Positions 7,659-18,089 of a stretch of 37,631 nt of DNA are shown here, piece by piece; position 1 is the first letter of the stretch, and the number at the start of each line of letters is the position of its first letter. The position numbers and the translations under genes were made by a program. The notes below the pieces were generated by a model. It was given only the letters and a program-made list of their open reading frames with translations. It was not told the origin of the DNA and searched no databases. Source of the stretch: Anaerococcus obesiensis ph10 (lineage in GTDB: Bacteria; Bacillota; Clostridia; Tissierellales; Peptoniphilaceae); assembly GCF_000311745.1 (NCBI RefSeq), contig NZ_HE978531.1:602277-639907 (forward strand), in the 5' to 3' direction.

Positions 7659-8318
7659 TTATCTCTCAGCTTCTTTGCTTGCTTCTTTCTTTTCTTTCGG
7701 CTTTTCCTTATCTTCAGCCTGATATTTTTTGATAGCCCCAAGTACAGATTCTTTCTTTTCTTCTTGTCCTTTCATTTGTTCCTTTGCCTTTAACAGCTTT
7801 GAAGAAAGTATCCTGATGTTGCTATGCTCCTTGCCGTTATCATCAATGGAGGTTCTGATTTGTCCAAAGAGCTTAACAAAATCTCCCTGCTTAAAGTCCT
7901 TTGGAATATCGCTTTTTTCTCCGTATGCCGAGCAATTATGATAGACCTTATTCCCTTCATCATCTTTAGATACTACGGAGAAATTCGCTACCTTAAAGGC
8001 TTCTCCGTTCTTATTTTCCCTTTCAACTACATCAACCTCTCCAACGATATTTCCAACAATATTGATAAGATTATCCTTTTCTTCCTGAGCATAAGGCAGG
8101 TCTTTTATCTGTCCCTGTTCTCTTAAATCCTCAATCATATAGTCAAATTCCTCATGCAGCAAATTAAGGCTGTCATTGTCCATATAAGCGTCATAGAGCT
8201 TATCCAAAGCACTTTCATCGTTGATACCTTTTTCCATGCTTATAATCGCCTTTACAAAGTCCTTATGATTATCATTTACCATATCTTCTATTTGATTTCT
8301 CATTGTTTTGTAATCCAT
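7659..8318 (-). CDS. ssb: Large SSB-like single-stranded DNA-binding protein with helical N-terminus and motif-bearing tail
   Basis: This 219-residue protein has an N-terminal helical acidic part (about 1-80), an OB-fold domain (about 85-180, with FKVANFSVVSK, YHNCSAYGEKS and GDFVKLFGQI) and a charged tail. The OB-fold matches the small SSB at 28590-28901 in the same positions, so the element has two SSB paralogues. The tail holds SVLGAIKKYQ, close to [10 protein letters not shown] near the end of the giant helicase. The ATG at 8318 follows AAAGGAGATAAAAAC; a longer start at 8336 lies inside that site. Last gene of the backbone operon. The role is likely protection of transferred or replicating single strands. 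Confidence 0.85.
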   Translation of the reverse strand: MDYKTMRNQIEDMVNDNHKDFVKAIISMEKGINDESALDKLYDAYMDNDSLNLLHEEFDYMIEDLREQGQIKDLPYAQEEKDNLINIVGNIVGEVDVVERENKNGEAFKVANFSVVSKDDEGNKVYHNCSAYGEKSDIPKDFKQGDFVKLFGQIRTSIDDNGKEHSNIRILSSKLLKAKEQMKGQEEKKESVLGAIKKYQAEDKEKPKEKKEASKEAER

Positions 8319-8343
8319 GTTTTTATCTCCTTTCATGGCAAAA

Positions 8344-8359
8344 GGGAGGTTTCCCTCCC
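8344..8359 (-). other. G/C-rich intercistronic hairpin between helicase and SSB
   Basis: GGGAGG (8344-8349) and CCTCCC (8354-8359) form a tight stem with a four-base loop just after the helicase stop and before the SSB ribosome site. Only three T residues follow, so it is more likely an mRNA-stabilising or weak attenuating hairpin than a full terminator. Confidence 0.5.
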
Positions 8360-8360
8360 C

Positions 8361-11300
8361 TTATCTTAAAAATTCCTGTTCTTTTGTTTTTTGCTTTTCT
8401 TCTGTTTTACTTTCATTTTGATAGGCTCTTATCTGTCCTAAAATAGATGGCTTATCACCTGATTTTTGTGTGGTTTCTTCTTTACTATGAAGATTGTCCT
8501 CCACATCATAAGTTGACTCAAAATAATCACTGTCCTTAAAGTCATTGTCATATCTATCAGGAATACCGTCATTATCGAGGTCTTTAGAAAGTGGATCATA
8601 GAAGTTGCCTTCATCGTCAATATCAAGACCCGTTGCTGCTCTTAAATCTTCCGAATCGACATAGACCAAATCACTAAAAGAAGACAGCTCAATCTCATTT
8701 TTCATATTTCGTAGAGCTTCGTTTTCTCCTTTGTTTTCATAATCAAAACTCTCCGTTTTAATCGGTATATCTTCAATATACTGTGTCCATCTCTTATCCT
8801 CTAAGTTAAGCTCATATTGGATGCTGTGTCTTTCGTCAGGTGTATTGGTATAGGCGATGCCGATGTGCTTTAGGTCAGGATATAGAGTATCAAACTCATC
8901 ATAACTATGATTTTCTTCATACTCTCTGTTGCAGAAGTCAATGATGGCTCGTTTTACATCTTCTACAAGGGGATTGTCATTTCTCTTTTCTTCCACATCC
9001 CCCATATCAAGGAGCTTATTCAGTTCTGCCAAGCGAAGCACCTTATCCTTTAGTTCATCAGCTTTTTCAAAAGGCTTTTGTAATTCCTCTTTGGCATTTT
9101 CAAGCTGTTCTTTTGTCCCGATGAGCTTTTCTTCAAGCCTCTTTAATTTCTCAGGCATTTTCTCAAGAGCATTATCCAGTCTTGTAATATTACCGTCCGC
9201 ACTCGTTCCAAGCTCTCCTGAATGCTTTGCAGCACCGTTTAAGCTGAAGTTATGCTCATTGGTGAAGAAGTTGTAACTTACCTCTAAATCCATGTTTCTA
9301 TACTTACCGATAACTTTGCTTTCATTGATTTTTACTTTAGAAATAGCTTCAAGCAGCTTTTCTCCGGCTAACTTTTTATCTAATATCTTCTCACCACCGA
9401 TAGTAATAGAAGTAAACTTTTCCTCTCCTTCAGCTTTTGCTTCTACATCTTTAATATCTTTCTTTACAGCCTCAATGAGTTTTTCTGTTCTTGAAATTTC
9501 TTCCGGATAGTTTTTAGCTACCTTATCCTCTAATCTATAACGATTGGACTTATAGTTTGCTTCAAGCATTTTTAGTTTTGTAACTTCGTTGTCCAAATCC
9601 ATCTTTTCTTTAATCTTAGGATCGCCAGTGGCAAGGGCTTTAATCTCTGCATAGTTAAGAGAGCTTTCGTCCACATCTTCCGCAACTCTGACAGGTGTTT
9701 TACTTGTCATAATCTGAGAAATGAACTTCTGCTTATTTTCTATCGTCTGCCATAAGTAGCTGTCAAAGGTATTCTCTGTAACATAACGATAGATATTCAC
9801 TTTCTCATTTTCATTGCCCTGTCTTACAATTCTACCTGCACGCTGTTCAAGGTCAGCAGGACGCCAAGGCACATCGAGGTCATGCAAAGCAATCAACTTA
9901 TTTTGCACATTCGTTCCGGCTCCCATCTTCTGTGTTGAACCCATTAAGATACGAACTTCGCCTTTTCTTACTTTCGCAAAGAGTTCATCTTTCTGTTTGT
10001 CTGAATTTGCTTCATGTATAAAGGCGATTTCTTCTTTCGGTATTCCCATAGCTACAAGTTTTTCTCTAATATCATCATAGATGTTAAATTCTCCATCTCC
10101 TTTTGGAGTGGACATATCAGAAAAAAGTAGCTGTGTTGACCTGTTTTCTTTTGTATTATCCCAAATAGCAAATACATTTTTCACGCATACATTGACCTTG
10201 CTATCAGGATTATCAGGAAGAAGTGGATTGATTAAACGCTGATCCAAGGCAAGTTTCTTACCATCATTGGTAATTTTAAGCATATTATCAACATCTGGCT
10301 CTACAACCCTATTTCTGACATCATCTGCTCTTTTAGAAAGGCTCTTTAGGATTTCCTTTTGTTCTTCAGAAGGCTCTGTCTTAATAACCTCGTAGTTAGC
10401 TTCAGGTGTAGGAAGATTAAGCATATCTGCCGTCTGAATATCAGCAACTTCCTTAAACATAGACATAAGCTCAGGCAAGTTATAGAACTTTGAAAATCTC
10501 GTCTTTACCCTGTATCCTGTTCCTTCCGGAGACAATTCAAAGGAGGATTGTGTTTCTCCAAAAGTGGAAGCCCATGAGTCAAAATGCTCCAGTCCGTTCT
10601 TTTTAAGACTTTCATACTGAAGATACCTTTGCATAGTATAAAGCTCGGTCATTGAGTTACTTACAGGTGTTCCTGTTGCAAAAACCACGCCTTTGCCGCC
10701 TGTCATTTCATCCATGTAGCGGCATTTCATAAACATATCAGAGGACTTAAAGGCTTCTGACTGTCCGATACCTGCAACATTTCTCATTTTTGTATAGAGA
10801 TAAAGGTTCTTAAAGCCATGTGCCTCGTCAACAAAGAGCTTATCAACTCCTAATTCCTCAAAGGTAATGACATCATCTTTCTTAAAATCATCGTTTAGTT
10901 TCTCAAGCCTTGTTTCCAGTTTTTTCTTTGTCTTTTCAAGCTGTTTTACTGTAAAGTTTTGGTTCCTATCATGCTTGTATTCTTCTACATAATTTACGAT
11001 TTCATCAATCTGATCTTGGATATGCTTCTCCTGATATTCCTTACTCATAGGGATTTTTTCAAACTGCGTATGCCCGATAACAACCGCATCGTATTCCCCT
11101 GTAGCAATCTTGCCTATAAATCTCTTTCTGTTTTTCGGCTCAAAATCTTTCTTATCAGCCACCATAATGTTAGCCGATGGATATAGCTGCATAAACTCAC
11201 GCCCGATTTGTCCTGTTAAGTGATTGGGTACAACAAATAAGGACTTACTGCACATCCCAAGCCTTTTACTCTCCATTGCAGAAGCTACCATTTCAAAGGT

Positions 11301-14300
11301 CTTTCCACTTCCTACTACATGGGCAAGCAAGGTATTTCCTCCATAAAGACTTCTTGCTATGGCATTTCTTTGATGAGGTCTTAAGTCAATCTCTGTATTC
11401 ATTCCCTCAAAAGAGAGATTGCTTCCGTCATATTCTCTGTTACGGATAGAGTTAAAACGCTCATTATACAGCTTTACAAGACGACTCCTTCTTTCCTGAT
11501 CGTTAAATATCCAGTTCTTAAATTCTTCTTTTAATAGCTCCTGTTTTTGTCCTGCAAGCATGGTTTCTTTTTTATTTAAGACAGAAGTTTTAGAGCCATC
11601 CGGATTTACAATCTGGTCAAATACCTTTGTTTCTTTAAGGTTTAAGGCATCTTCAATCAGCTTATAGGCATTTACCCTTGATGTACCAAAGGTCATTTCT
11701 GCAAGGTCATTTCCTCTGTCCCTGCTTTTTCCTTCTACATTCCATTCGCTTGTAAGGTTTGAAAATTTAACCTTAATATCCCATTTGGCATACCCCGGAG
11801 TTTTCAGCGTTTCAAAGATGAATTTCTCAATGTCTTTAATCGGTATCCAAGTTGCACCAAGACGCACATTGATTTCACTTGCTTCAAGCTCCTTTGGAAG
11901 AACTTTTGTAAGCTCTGTTTTTTGATATTCCAAACGGTTCATTTCATAGCTTATCAGCTCTTTTTCTTTTCCGTTCTCAGCAAAGCCAAGATGAGGTAGC
12001 TCTCTTTCCGTTTGTCTGAGCTTTGATAAGTAGCTGTCTACTATGACAATCTTGTCCCTGATATTCCCACTTAAATATTCATCTTTTGTTACATAGCCAT
12101 ACTTATAGGAATTGCTGCCATTTGCACAAGCAAAAGGTAAATCCCCATCCTCCAAGTTAAAGGAAAGTGGTCTGTAAAAGTTTTGTTCTTCTCTAATATT
12201 TAGGTAGATTTCCCCTCGAAGCTCCTCAATTAAGGTCGGTCTGTCTTTTCCTGTAAGACTTCCCATATAGTCAAAGTCCACATAGCCTTTTTCAGATACC
12301 GATAAAACAAGAGCTTCTAAAGAGGTATCCACATGGTCTATGACTTTGGCTTTTGTAATGGTTCTTTTGGAAAAAATATCTCCCTTTGCCTTGAAATTTT
12401 CTTCTTCATCAAGGATTTCTATGGAGGAAACAAGCGGGAAGTTGCTATCCTCTTTTAAGGCTCTGGTATTGCTTAAATTATTGACAAAGCCATGCTTCTT
12501 TGAAAAGTTATCATATACTTCATTTAGTTTTTCCTGTGAAGCCTTGATTTCTTCCTCGCTAAAATCTTCTTTCTGCTTGTAAATTACATCTTTTAAGGCA
12601 ACATTCAGCTCAAGGTAATCCTTGATTTTTTCTTTATTCTTGTCTGATACTTCCTTTTTGATAAAAAGTGAGTTTTCTCTGTAATAGACTTCATCGTCAA
12701 TTAAGGTATAAGAAAAGTTCTTTACATCATCAGTTGCAGGGATTGAAGTGATCTCATCATCAAGTAGCTCTACTTCTTCATACTTGGCATCTTTTGAAAT
12801 TCTTTCTCCTGCAATCTCAAGTCTGTCCTTTAACGAAGCCATATTTATCTCTGTACCTAAAAAAGCTATCGGTTCACAAGTTAGAGTTTTCCCAAACCTT
12901 CCGCTAACTTCACGCATAGAACCAAGCACCTGCTCAGGATGATCGACAAAGTATTTGTTATATGAAAGTCCATTTTCATCTTCCGCAAGGTGTATCCAAT
13001 CTTCATCTCGCTCTAATACACTATCTCTTTTCTTTAAGAAGATAATATCCGAAGTTACTTCTGTGCCGGCAACACCCTTAAAGGTATCATTTGGAAGTCT
13101 GATTGCTCCTAAAAATTCGGCTCTTGCTGCAAGATAGCGTCTTACACTTTCGTCCTTTTTATCCATTGTTCCGGAAGATGTAATAAAGGCTATAACACCG
13201 CCGTTTCTTACCTTATCAATGGACTTGGCAAAGAAATAATCGTGGATAAGAAAGTTATTGCGATTGTATTCTCTATCATTTACCTTGTACTCTCCAAATG
13301 GAACATTTCCGATTGCGATATCAAAGAAGTTGTTGGAAAATCCCGTTTCTTCAAGTCCCTTAACCTGTATATCACTTTCAGGGTATAGCAGCTTTCCAAT
13401 ACGCCCGCTTACCGAATCAAGCTCTACTCCATAAAACTTTGACTTACTCATTTCATCAGGTAGATTACCGATAAAGTTCCCAACACCCATTGACGGTTCA
13501 AGGATATTTCCCTGTTTAAATCCCATGCCGGAAAGAGTCTTATATATTCCGTCAATGACAGTTTTTGGTGTGTAAAAGCTCGTTAAGGTTGATTCTCTTG
13601 CAGCTTCATATTCTGATAACGATAGATTTTCCTTTAAGAAAGCTCTTGCCTCTTTCCACTGTCCATCCTTACTTTCATCAAAGACATCAGCAAGTCCACC
13701 CCAACCAACATATTTCGCTAAAACTTCCTGAGCTGTAATATCAAGCTCTCGTTCTCCAATTTCCACCCTGTTAAGCATAGAGATTGCTTCAAGGTTATTA
13801 TTTAACCTCTCGCTTGGAGATAACTTTGAAGGAAGCGTTTCTTCTGTAATCTTGAAATTGTGAGCCTCATTTTTCTTTATTTCTACTTCCTCAAAAGTCT
13901 TTTCAGGCTTCTCATTGGTCAGATTTTCAAAGATTCTATCAAGCTCACTTTCCTTACGATAAGGAATTACATCGGAGCCTGTAATCATACCGCCAAGATA
14001 TTCGGTATTATCCTTGATCGTTACGGTCTTTAGGTTATTCCCCATATCATCAAATCTTGTGATGGTATAGTCTTTCCCCTTATACTTCACTTCATCACCG
14101 ATGATAAAATCAGGTCTTTCAAGACTTATTTGTCTTAATAAATCCTCATTATCTGTAAAGGATATAATCGGTATTTGATGATTACCTTGTCTTGCAGGAT
14201 CAAGCCACAAATCATTTCTTCCTGTGATTTGATTTTTGGAAAGCTCTCTTACTTTGTACTCCTCATGATTAAAATAGACGGAATCGCCTTCTTGAACTGC

Positions 14301-17117
14301 AAATTCTTCTGCAAAATTGTCCTCTTTTTCGTTAAGCTCTACTTCTTCTCTTTCCTTTAGATAATCTAATAAGGTAGCCTGAAAAGGTTCTGCTTGTATT
14401 CTTTCTTCTACTTCTTCAGGTGCTTCAAGCTCTGCAATATTGCCCTCAAAGCTAAGTTCTCCGTTAAAGACATGGTGAAGCTCCTGCTCATCCATCTGCT
14501 TTTTAAGTTCACTGTCTTTCAGTTCTCTAAAGGTCTTTGGAAAATCCTCTAAAACAAGCCTCTGGGCATTTAGTTCCTTTAGCTCACCAAGATTAAAATA
14601 TCCCCATTCAGGTTCAATTCCTAAAACAAGTCCAAAAGCGTCTTTGCTTTCTCTATCGTACTCCGTCATATACCAAGTCCAGTTGCTTCTAAATGGAATG
14701 ATATATGCTGCATGAACCTGTTTGTCTGCTAAGGCTACATCTTCCTGTGCATAAAGCTCAGGCACTCTTTCAAGCATTTCATCAGTCATTAGATTATTTG
14801 GATCGCCTTTAGAGTAATAACTTGGTTCTTTTTGTTCTTCTATCTCTGTCTTGCTTTCAATATTTTTTTCTTCAAGATAAAGATTTTTATAAAGCAGCTC
14901 ATCTATATGCTTTGCTACATTTGACCAAGTAAGAAATACATCGTTACAATGATTCTTCTGTAATTTAAGTCCCTTTGCATCATGCCATTCTCCACTTCCC
15001 CTTTCGCCTGAAACAGCATGAGAGCCTCCGCCAATTCCATATTCATCTTTTAGGAAATTCGCTTTTTCCTGCAAGGTATGATTTTCTTTGAAAAACTTAA
15101 TAATTCGCTCTTTTCCTTTATCGACTCCACTTCCTCTTGAAATCGTAGCAAGGACTTCATCTTCTGTAATAAATCCCTGTACCTTTGGAAGTTCGGTAAG
15201 GTTAGAGGTATATTCCTTTCTCGGAAGTTCAAGCTCCTGCAATTTCTGATAAAGGCTATCTACCTTGTGATAATGAAACCTTAGTACATCTTTGTTTTCT
15301 TTATATCCTGTCAAAAAGCGACTGTACTCGGAAATAACATTCTTTAGATAGTCAAGATTTTTAAGAGCTTCCGATAACTGTCTTGTTTCTTTCGGAAAGC
15401 CACCACCTCTTTCTATAAAGTCAAAATATCCCTGTGCTTTCCCTTCTTCACTTAAATCGTGATATAGATACCATAGCGATTCTGAAACTCTATCTCTTTC
15501 ATAGTCCTGTGCTTCCAAAAGCCCTACATTTGTAGCAAACTCTCCATTTTCCAAAAGTTCATTGATTCTTCTTGCAGCATTACTCCAGCTTAAAATTTGC
15601 GTGCTATCTTCTCTTGCAGAAGTTCCATAAGCTAAATGAATGCCTTTATCCGAATACCAGGAAGATACTTCTGCTCCATTAAGAAATAAACCGTTTCCGC
15701 CTCTAAAGGTATCTTTAAGGTATTCTCCTAATTCTTCTACTGTTTTTCCTTTGGAAAATTCAGCAATAATAGGAAGTCTACCACCCTCATGATTTCCACC
15801 GTTTACAAGAATACTGTCAATATCATTTTGAGTAAGAGGTATTGTAAGTTTAATCTGTCCTAAGCTGTTTTCAGGCAAAGAAAAAGAAGCCTTGTCAGCT
15901 TCTCTTATCTCTTTATCCGTATTTTCTTTTAGATTTCCACTACTTCCTTGATTGTCATTTCTTTGAGAGCTGAAATCATCGCTTGGTACTGCGGATGGCT
16001 CTCGTCCTCTATCTTCCAAGCTATCATCAGTTTCGGCTTCTTTGCTCTCATAAACTCTATTGCCTGCTTCTGAATATCCATCAGGTGTCCTATCAGCTTC
16101 TTCTCCTTGTATAGATCCACTAACATCTCGAAGTGGCTCTGCTCCTCGCTGTTTGAAAGGTAGTCCAGCCTCATCACTGCGTACATCGGATTCGGATATT
16201 CCCTCATAAAGTCCATCTCCTCCTCTAACTGATTCAGTGTATTCTCTTTGATTTTCTCTATTATCTCGTCCGTACTCTCCATTTCGGAAAATTCGCTCGT
16301 TTTCACTAATTCTTTCCTGATCATCTCGTCGAAGTACATTTTCTTCTACCTCCTCTAATTCTTCTTTTATTTTATTATATCCTGCTTCTTTACCTCTTAA
16401 CACTTCTTTTTGAAGCTCTAACTCTTTACTCTTTTGAATGGTAGCATCAATTATATTTCCGCTAATGTCTGATACGGTTTCTCCCAAGCTCATAAGGGAA
16501 ATGCTGTCAAGCATTGCAAAGTTTTCCTTTAACAGCTCCTTATACATAGGATAGTCTAACTTAAATCTTGAAGCTACTGCATAGCTCACTGAGTCCCTTG
16601 CAAACTTGGTAAATGATATTCTGTCCTCATCAGATATTCTAAGTTCATTCATAAGGCTATCTATCTTTTCATCTCCGTAGAGCCTGCTTAAAGAAAAGAT
16701 GTTTTCTAAGGTGCTTTCGCTTTCTTCATAGCCTTCAGCTTTTATCATTTCTTTTAATACATCTCTATGGGCTTCTTTATCAAATCTCCAAAGATTTACT
16801 TCATTGACATCTCTGTTTTTGGAAACGGTTTGACTTATATCAAAGATATAGTCCACCTTTTTGTATGTGCTATAGTCCTCTAAAATGGGGATACCTTTCT
16901 GTCCTCGCATAACCGTTCTGTTAAAGCGTTCTCTCCAGTAGTCAAACTTGGCACAAGCTGTCGCTTCAGGATTTTTATCATAAATACTTAACTGACTTCT
17001 AAAGTCGTACCTCTGATTGTTTCCGACAACCTTTAAGAGCTTCAGATACTCTGCTTCACTCTGCAAAATATCTTGTTTTATTAGCTCCAAAATGTTATGA
17101 AAATCATTTATTCGCAT
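8361..17117 (-). CDS. Giant conjugative-element methylase-helicase (ArdC-like N-domain, N6-methylase-like, SNF2/DEAD helicase)
   Basis: This 2918-residue polyprotein-like protein is typical of Tn1549/CTn elements. The N-terminus (about 1-70; [29 protein letters not shown]) resembles ArdC-type ssDNA-binding domains. A charged low-complexity linker runs from about 255 to 415. Two degenerate copies of one domain follow (about 416-520 and 642-745, each with a DKGI/DAKGL and a WSN-A motif). Next come a methylase-like domain (EPSMGVGNF near 1202; NVPFG in place of NPPF near 1266) and a helicase (VGSGKT near 1929, DEAH near 2093, [10 protein letters not shown] near 2425). The end has a DxDxDG module (about 2836-2876) and [10 protein letters not shown]. 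The ATG at 17117 follows GAAGGAGG; the 17144 start is a TTG without a site. It probably unwinds or protects element DNA. Confidence 0.92.
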   Translation of the reverse strand: MRINDFHNILELIKQDILQSEAEYLKLLKVVGNNQRYDFRSQLSIYDKNPEATACAKFDYWRERFNRTVMRGQKGIPILEDYSTYKKVDYIFDISQTVSKNRDVNEVNLWRFDKEAHRDVLKEMIKAEGYEESESTLENIFSLSRLYGDEKIDSLMNELRISDEDRISFTKFARDSVSYAVASRFKLDYPMYKELLKENFAMLDSISLMSLGETVSDISGNIIDATIQKSKELELQKEVLRGKEAGYNKIKEELEEVEENVLRRDDQERISENERIFRNGEYGRDNRENQREYTESVRGGDGLYEGISESDVRSDEAGLPFKQRGAEPLRDVSGSIQGEEADRTPDGYSEAGNRVYESKEAETDDSLEDRGREPSAVPSDDFSSQRNDNQGSSGNLKENTDKEIREADKASFSLPENSLGQIKLTIPLTQNDIDSILVNGGNHEGGRLPIIAEFSKGKTVEELGEYLKDTFRGGNGLFLNGAEVSSWYSDKGIHLAYGTSAREDSTQILSWSNAARRINELLENGEFATNVGLLEAQDYERDRVSESLWYLYHDLSEEGKAQGYFDFIERGGGFPKETRQLSEALKNLDYLKNVISEYSRFLTGYKENKDVLRFHYHKVDSLYQKLQELELPRKEYTSNLTELPKVQGFITEDEVLATISRGSGVDKGKERIIKFFKENHTLQEKANFLKDEYGIGGGSHAVSGERGSGEWHDAKGLKLQKNHCNDVFLTWSNVAKHIDELLYKNLYLEEKNIESKTEIEEQKEPSYYSKGDPNNLMTDEMLERVPELYAQEDVALADKQVHAAYIIPFRSNWTWYMTEYDRESKDAFGLVLGIEPEWGYFNLGELKELNAQRLVLEDFPKTFRELKDSELKKQMDEQELHHVFNGELSFEGNIAELEAPEEVEERIQAEPFQATLLDYLKEREEVELNEKEDNFAEEFAVQEGDSVYFNHEEYKVRELSKNQITGRNDLWLDPARQGNHQIPIISFTDNEDLLRQISLERPDFIIGDEVKYKGKDYTITRFDDMGNNLKTVTIKDNTEYLGGMITGSDVIPYRKESELDRIFENLTNEKPEKTFEEVEIKKNEAHNFKITEETLPSKLSPSERLNNNLEAISMLNRVEIGERELDITAQEVLAKYVGWGGLADVFDESKDGQWKEARAFLKENLSLSEYEAARESTLTSFYTPKTVIDGIYKTLSGMGFKQGNILEPSMGVGNFIGNLPDEMSKSKFYGVELDSVSGRIGKLLYPESDIQVKGLEETGFSNNFFDIAIGNVPFGEYKVNDREYNRNNFLIHDYFFAKSIDKVRNGGVIAFITSSGTMDKKDESVRRYLAARAEFLGAIRLPNDTFKGVAGTEVTSDIIFLKKRDSVLERDEDWIHLAEDENGLSYNKYFVDHPEQVLGSMREVSGRFGKTLTCEPIAFLGTEINMASLKDRLEIAGERISKDAKYEEVELLDDEITSIPATDDVKNFSYTLIDDEVYYRENSLFIKKEVSDKNKEKIKDYLELNVALKDVIYKQKEDFSEEEIKASQEKLNEVYDNFSKKHGFVNNLSNTRALKEDSNFPLVSSIEILDEEENFKAKGDIFSKRTITKAKVIDHVDTSLEALVLSVSEKGYVDFDYMGSLTGKDRPTLIEELRGEIYLNIREEQNFYRPLSFNLEDGDLPFACANGSNSYKYGYVTKDEYLSGNIRDKIVIVDSYLSKLRQTERELPHLGFAENGKEKELISYEMNRLEYQKTELTKVLPKELEASEINVRLGATWIPIKDIEKFIFETLKTPGYAKWDIKVKFSNLTSEWNVEGKSRDRGNDLAEMTFGTSRVNAYKLIEDALNLKETKVFDQIVNPDGSKTSVLNKKETMLAGQKQELLKEEFKNWIFNDQERRSRLVKLYNERFNSIRNREYDGSNLSFEGMNTEIDLRPHQRNAIARSLYGGNTLLAHVVGSGKTFEMVASAMESKRLGMCSKSLFVVPNHLTGQIGREFMQLYPSANIMVADKKDFEPKNRKRFIGKIATGEYDAVVIGHTQFEKIPMSKEYQEKHIQDQIDEIVNYVEEYKHDRNQNFTVKQLEKTKKKLETRLEKLNDDFKKDDVITFEELGVDKLFVDEAHGFKNLYLYTKMRNVAGIGQSEAFKSSDMFMKCRYMDEMTGGKGVVFATGTPVSNSMTELYTMQRYLQYESLKKNGLEHFDSWASTFGETQSSFELSPEGTGYRVKTRFSKFYNLPELMSMFKEVADIQTADMLNLPTPEANYEVIKTEPSEEQKEILKSLSKRADDVRNRVVEPDVDNMLKITNDGKKLALDQRLINPLLPDNPDSKVNVCVKNVFAIWDNTKENRSTQLLFSDMSTPKGDGEFNIYDDIREKLVAMGIPKEEIAFIHEANSDKQKDELFAKVRKGEVRILMGSTQKMGAGTNVQNKLIALHDLDVPWRPADLEQRAGRIVRQGNENEKVNIYRYVTENTFDSYLWQTIENKQKFISQIMTSKTPVRVAEDVDESSLNYAEIKALATGDPKIKEKMDLDNEVTKLKMLEANYKSNRYRLEDKVAKNYPEEISRTEKLIEAVKKDIKDVEAKAEGEEKFTSITIGGEKILDKKLAGEKLLEAISKVKINESKVIGKYRNMDLEVSYNFFTNEHNFSLNGAAKHSGELGTSADGNITRLDNALEKMPEKLKRLEEKLIGTKEQLENAKEELQKPFEKADELKDKVLRLAELNKLLDMGDVEEKRNDNPLVEDVKRAIIDFCNREYEENHSYDEFDTLYPDLKHIGIAYTNTPDERHSIQYELNLEDKRWTQYIEDIPIKTESFDYENKGENEALRNMKNEIELSSFSDLVYVDSEDLRAATGLDIDDEGNFYDPLSKDLDNDGIPDRYDNDFKDSDYFESTYDVEDNLHSKEETTQKSGDKPSILGQIRAYQNESKTEEKQKTKEQEFLR
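15929..16339 (-). CDS. Nested out-of-frame gene inside the helicase linker, distantly TnpV-like
   Basis: A 136-codon open frame on the same strand as the helicase but in a different frame covers just the low-complexity linker of the larger protein. Unlike the other shadow frames it reads as an ordinary protein: balanced composition, helical character, and a segment YAVMRLDYL...[17 protein letters not shown] that looks like the YLKEH...L..HL.DI..QA pattern of TnpV-type element proteins. Its ATG has a strong site of its own (GAGGAGG, nine bases before the ATG). The host frame there is E/R/G/S/D-rich, as expected when a disordered region tolerates a second code. The function is unknown, and the family match is from memory. 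Confidence 0.55.
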   Translation of the reverse strand: MYFDEMIRKELVKTSEFSEMESTDEIIEKIKENTLNQLEEEMDFMREYPNPMYAVMRLDYLSNSEEQSHFEMLVDLYKEKKLIGHLMDIQKQAIEFMRAKKPKLMIAWKIEDESHPQYQAMISALKEMTIKEVVEI

Positions 17118-17145
17118 GTTTACCTCCTTCTTTTTTACAAACAAA

Positions 17146-17177
17146 AAAGGTGGTTAGATTTTACTCTAATCACCTTT
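17146..17177 (-). terminator. Terminator/attenuator between KilA-N gene and helicase
   Basis: The arms 17165-17177 and 17146-17158 (AAAGGTGATTAGA with TCTAACCACCTTT on the - strand, one mismatch) form a long stem followed by six T residues. It ends only about 20 bp before the helicase ribosome site, so helicase expression must either read through or be attenuated here. An ATG-TAG start-stop pair precedes the stem. Confidence 0.8.
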
Positions 17178-17201
17178 GTACTACATATTGATATTATCCT
17201 T

Positions 17202-18005
17202 TTATTTCAACTTTTTAATTGATTCACTCTCTGATAATATTTTCATCTGTTCAATTGCTATTGAATTTAGTTTTTCCAGTCTTTCAGATTGACTCATGCC
17301 CTCATTTATAAATACCGCATTAAGATTTTCAAGATTAGAAAGGCATACAAGCTGCGATATATCTGCATAATCTCTAATATTGCCTTTTAAATCTGGATTT
17401 TCATCACGCCATTCTTTCGCTGTTATTCCAAACAAAGAAACATTTAGAATATCCGCCTCACTTGCATAAATAAAGTTGATTTTTTCTTTTGAAAGTTTTT
17501 CAGGTACAAGCTTATTTTTAATGGCATCTGTATGAATCCTATAATTGATTTTTGCCAAATTCCTTTTTATATCCCAGCCTAACTTCTTTTGTTCTTCTTC
17601 CTTTAGGCGTTCAAATTCCTTAATCAAATACAATTTAAAGTATGGAGATACCCAAGAAGCAAACTCAAATGCTATATCTTTGTGAGCATAAGTTCCGCCA
17701 TATCTTCCTGCTCTCGCAACTATACCGATAGAGTTCGTTTTTTCTACCCACTGCTTAACAGATAAAATAAATCGGTTAAATCCTGCTTCATTTTTAATTC
17801 CCTCGAATTCGGGGGAATTAAAATTTGTATTATACATTTCTTCCCAAATACCTAAAAACTCTATTGTGTTCTTGTTTCTAAGCCATTTTTCTATTAAAGC
17901 AGATCCGTTCTCAATATTTCTAACCATATCTGTTAAAGAAATGTAATCCCTATTATCTATAGCAATAATGCTGATTTCTGAACCTTCAACATTTATTTTA
18001 GACAC
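17202..18005 (-). CDS. KilA-N domain protein (phage antirepressor-like DNA-binding)
   Basis: This 267-residue protein has a KilA-N type N-terminal domain (YISLTDMVRN, ALIEKWLRNKNTIEFLGIWE, GRYGGTYAHKDIAFEFASWVSPYFKLYLI) and a helical C-terminal part. KilA-N domains are found in phage antirepressors and nucleic-acid-binding proteins. The start is a GTG (18005) behind AGAGGTGAT; a TTG at 18020 is less well placed. It has its own promoter candidate and is followed by a terminator, so it looks like a separate unit placed between topB and the helicase. The role in the element is unknown: regulation or cargo are both possible. Confidence 0.85.
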   Translation of the reverse strand: MSKINVEGSEISIIAIDNRDYISLTDMVRNIENGSALIEKWLRNKNTIEFLGIWEEMYNTNFNSPEFEGIKNEAGFNRFILSVKQWVEKTNSIGIVARAGRYGGTYAHKDIAFEFASWVSPYFKLYLIKEFERLKEEEQKKLGWDIKRNLAKINYRIHTDAIKNKLVPEKLSKEKINFIYASEADILNVSLFGITAKEWRDENPDLKGNIRDYADISQLVCLSNLENLNAVFINEGMSQSERLEKLNSIAIEQMKILSESESIKKLK

Positions 18006-18041
18006 ATAATCACCTCTCAATCATTACATTGATTATTTCAT

Positions 18042-18070
18042 ATTATAGCATTTTTAAGGCATTTTTTCCA
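18042..18070 (-). promoter_or_regulatory. Promoter candidate of the KilA-N gene
   Basis: On the - strand TGGAAA (18065-18070) and TATAAT (18042-18047) are separated by 17 bp, about 37 bp before the GTG start. It lies in the gap after topB and supports separate expression of the KilA-N gene. Confidence 0.55.
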
Positions 18071-18089
18071 CCTTGAAATCAGTGGCATC

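Noticed and set aside
8438-8626. 62-codon out-of-frame ORF overlapping the DxDxDG module
   Set aside because: Methionine- and isoleucine-rich shadow of the Asp-rich module; no ribosome site.
15050-15232. 60-codon out-of-frame ORF in the helicase gene
   Set aside because: No ribosome site and a composition typical of a shifted frame, unlike the frame at 15929-16339.
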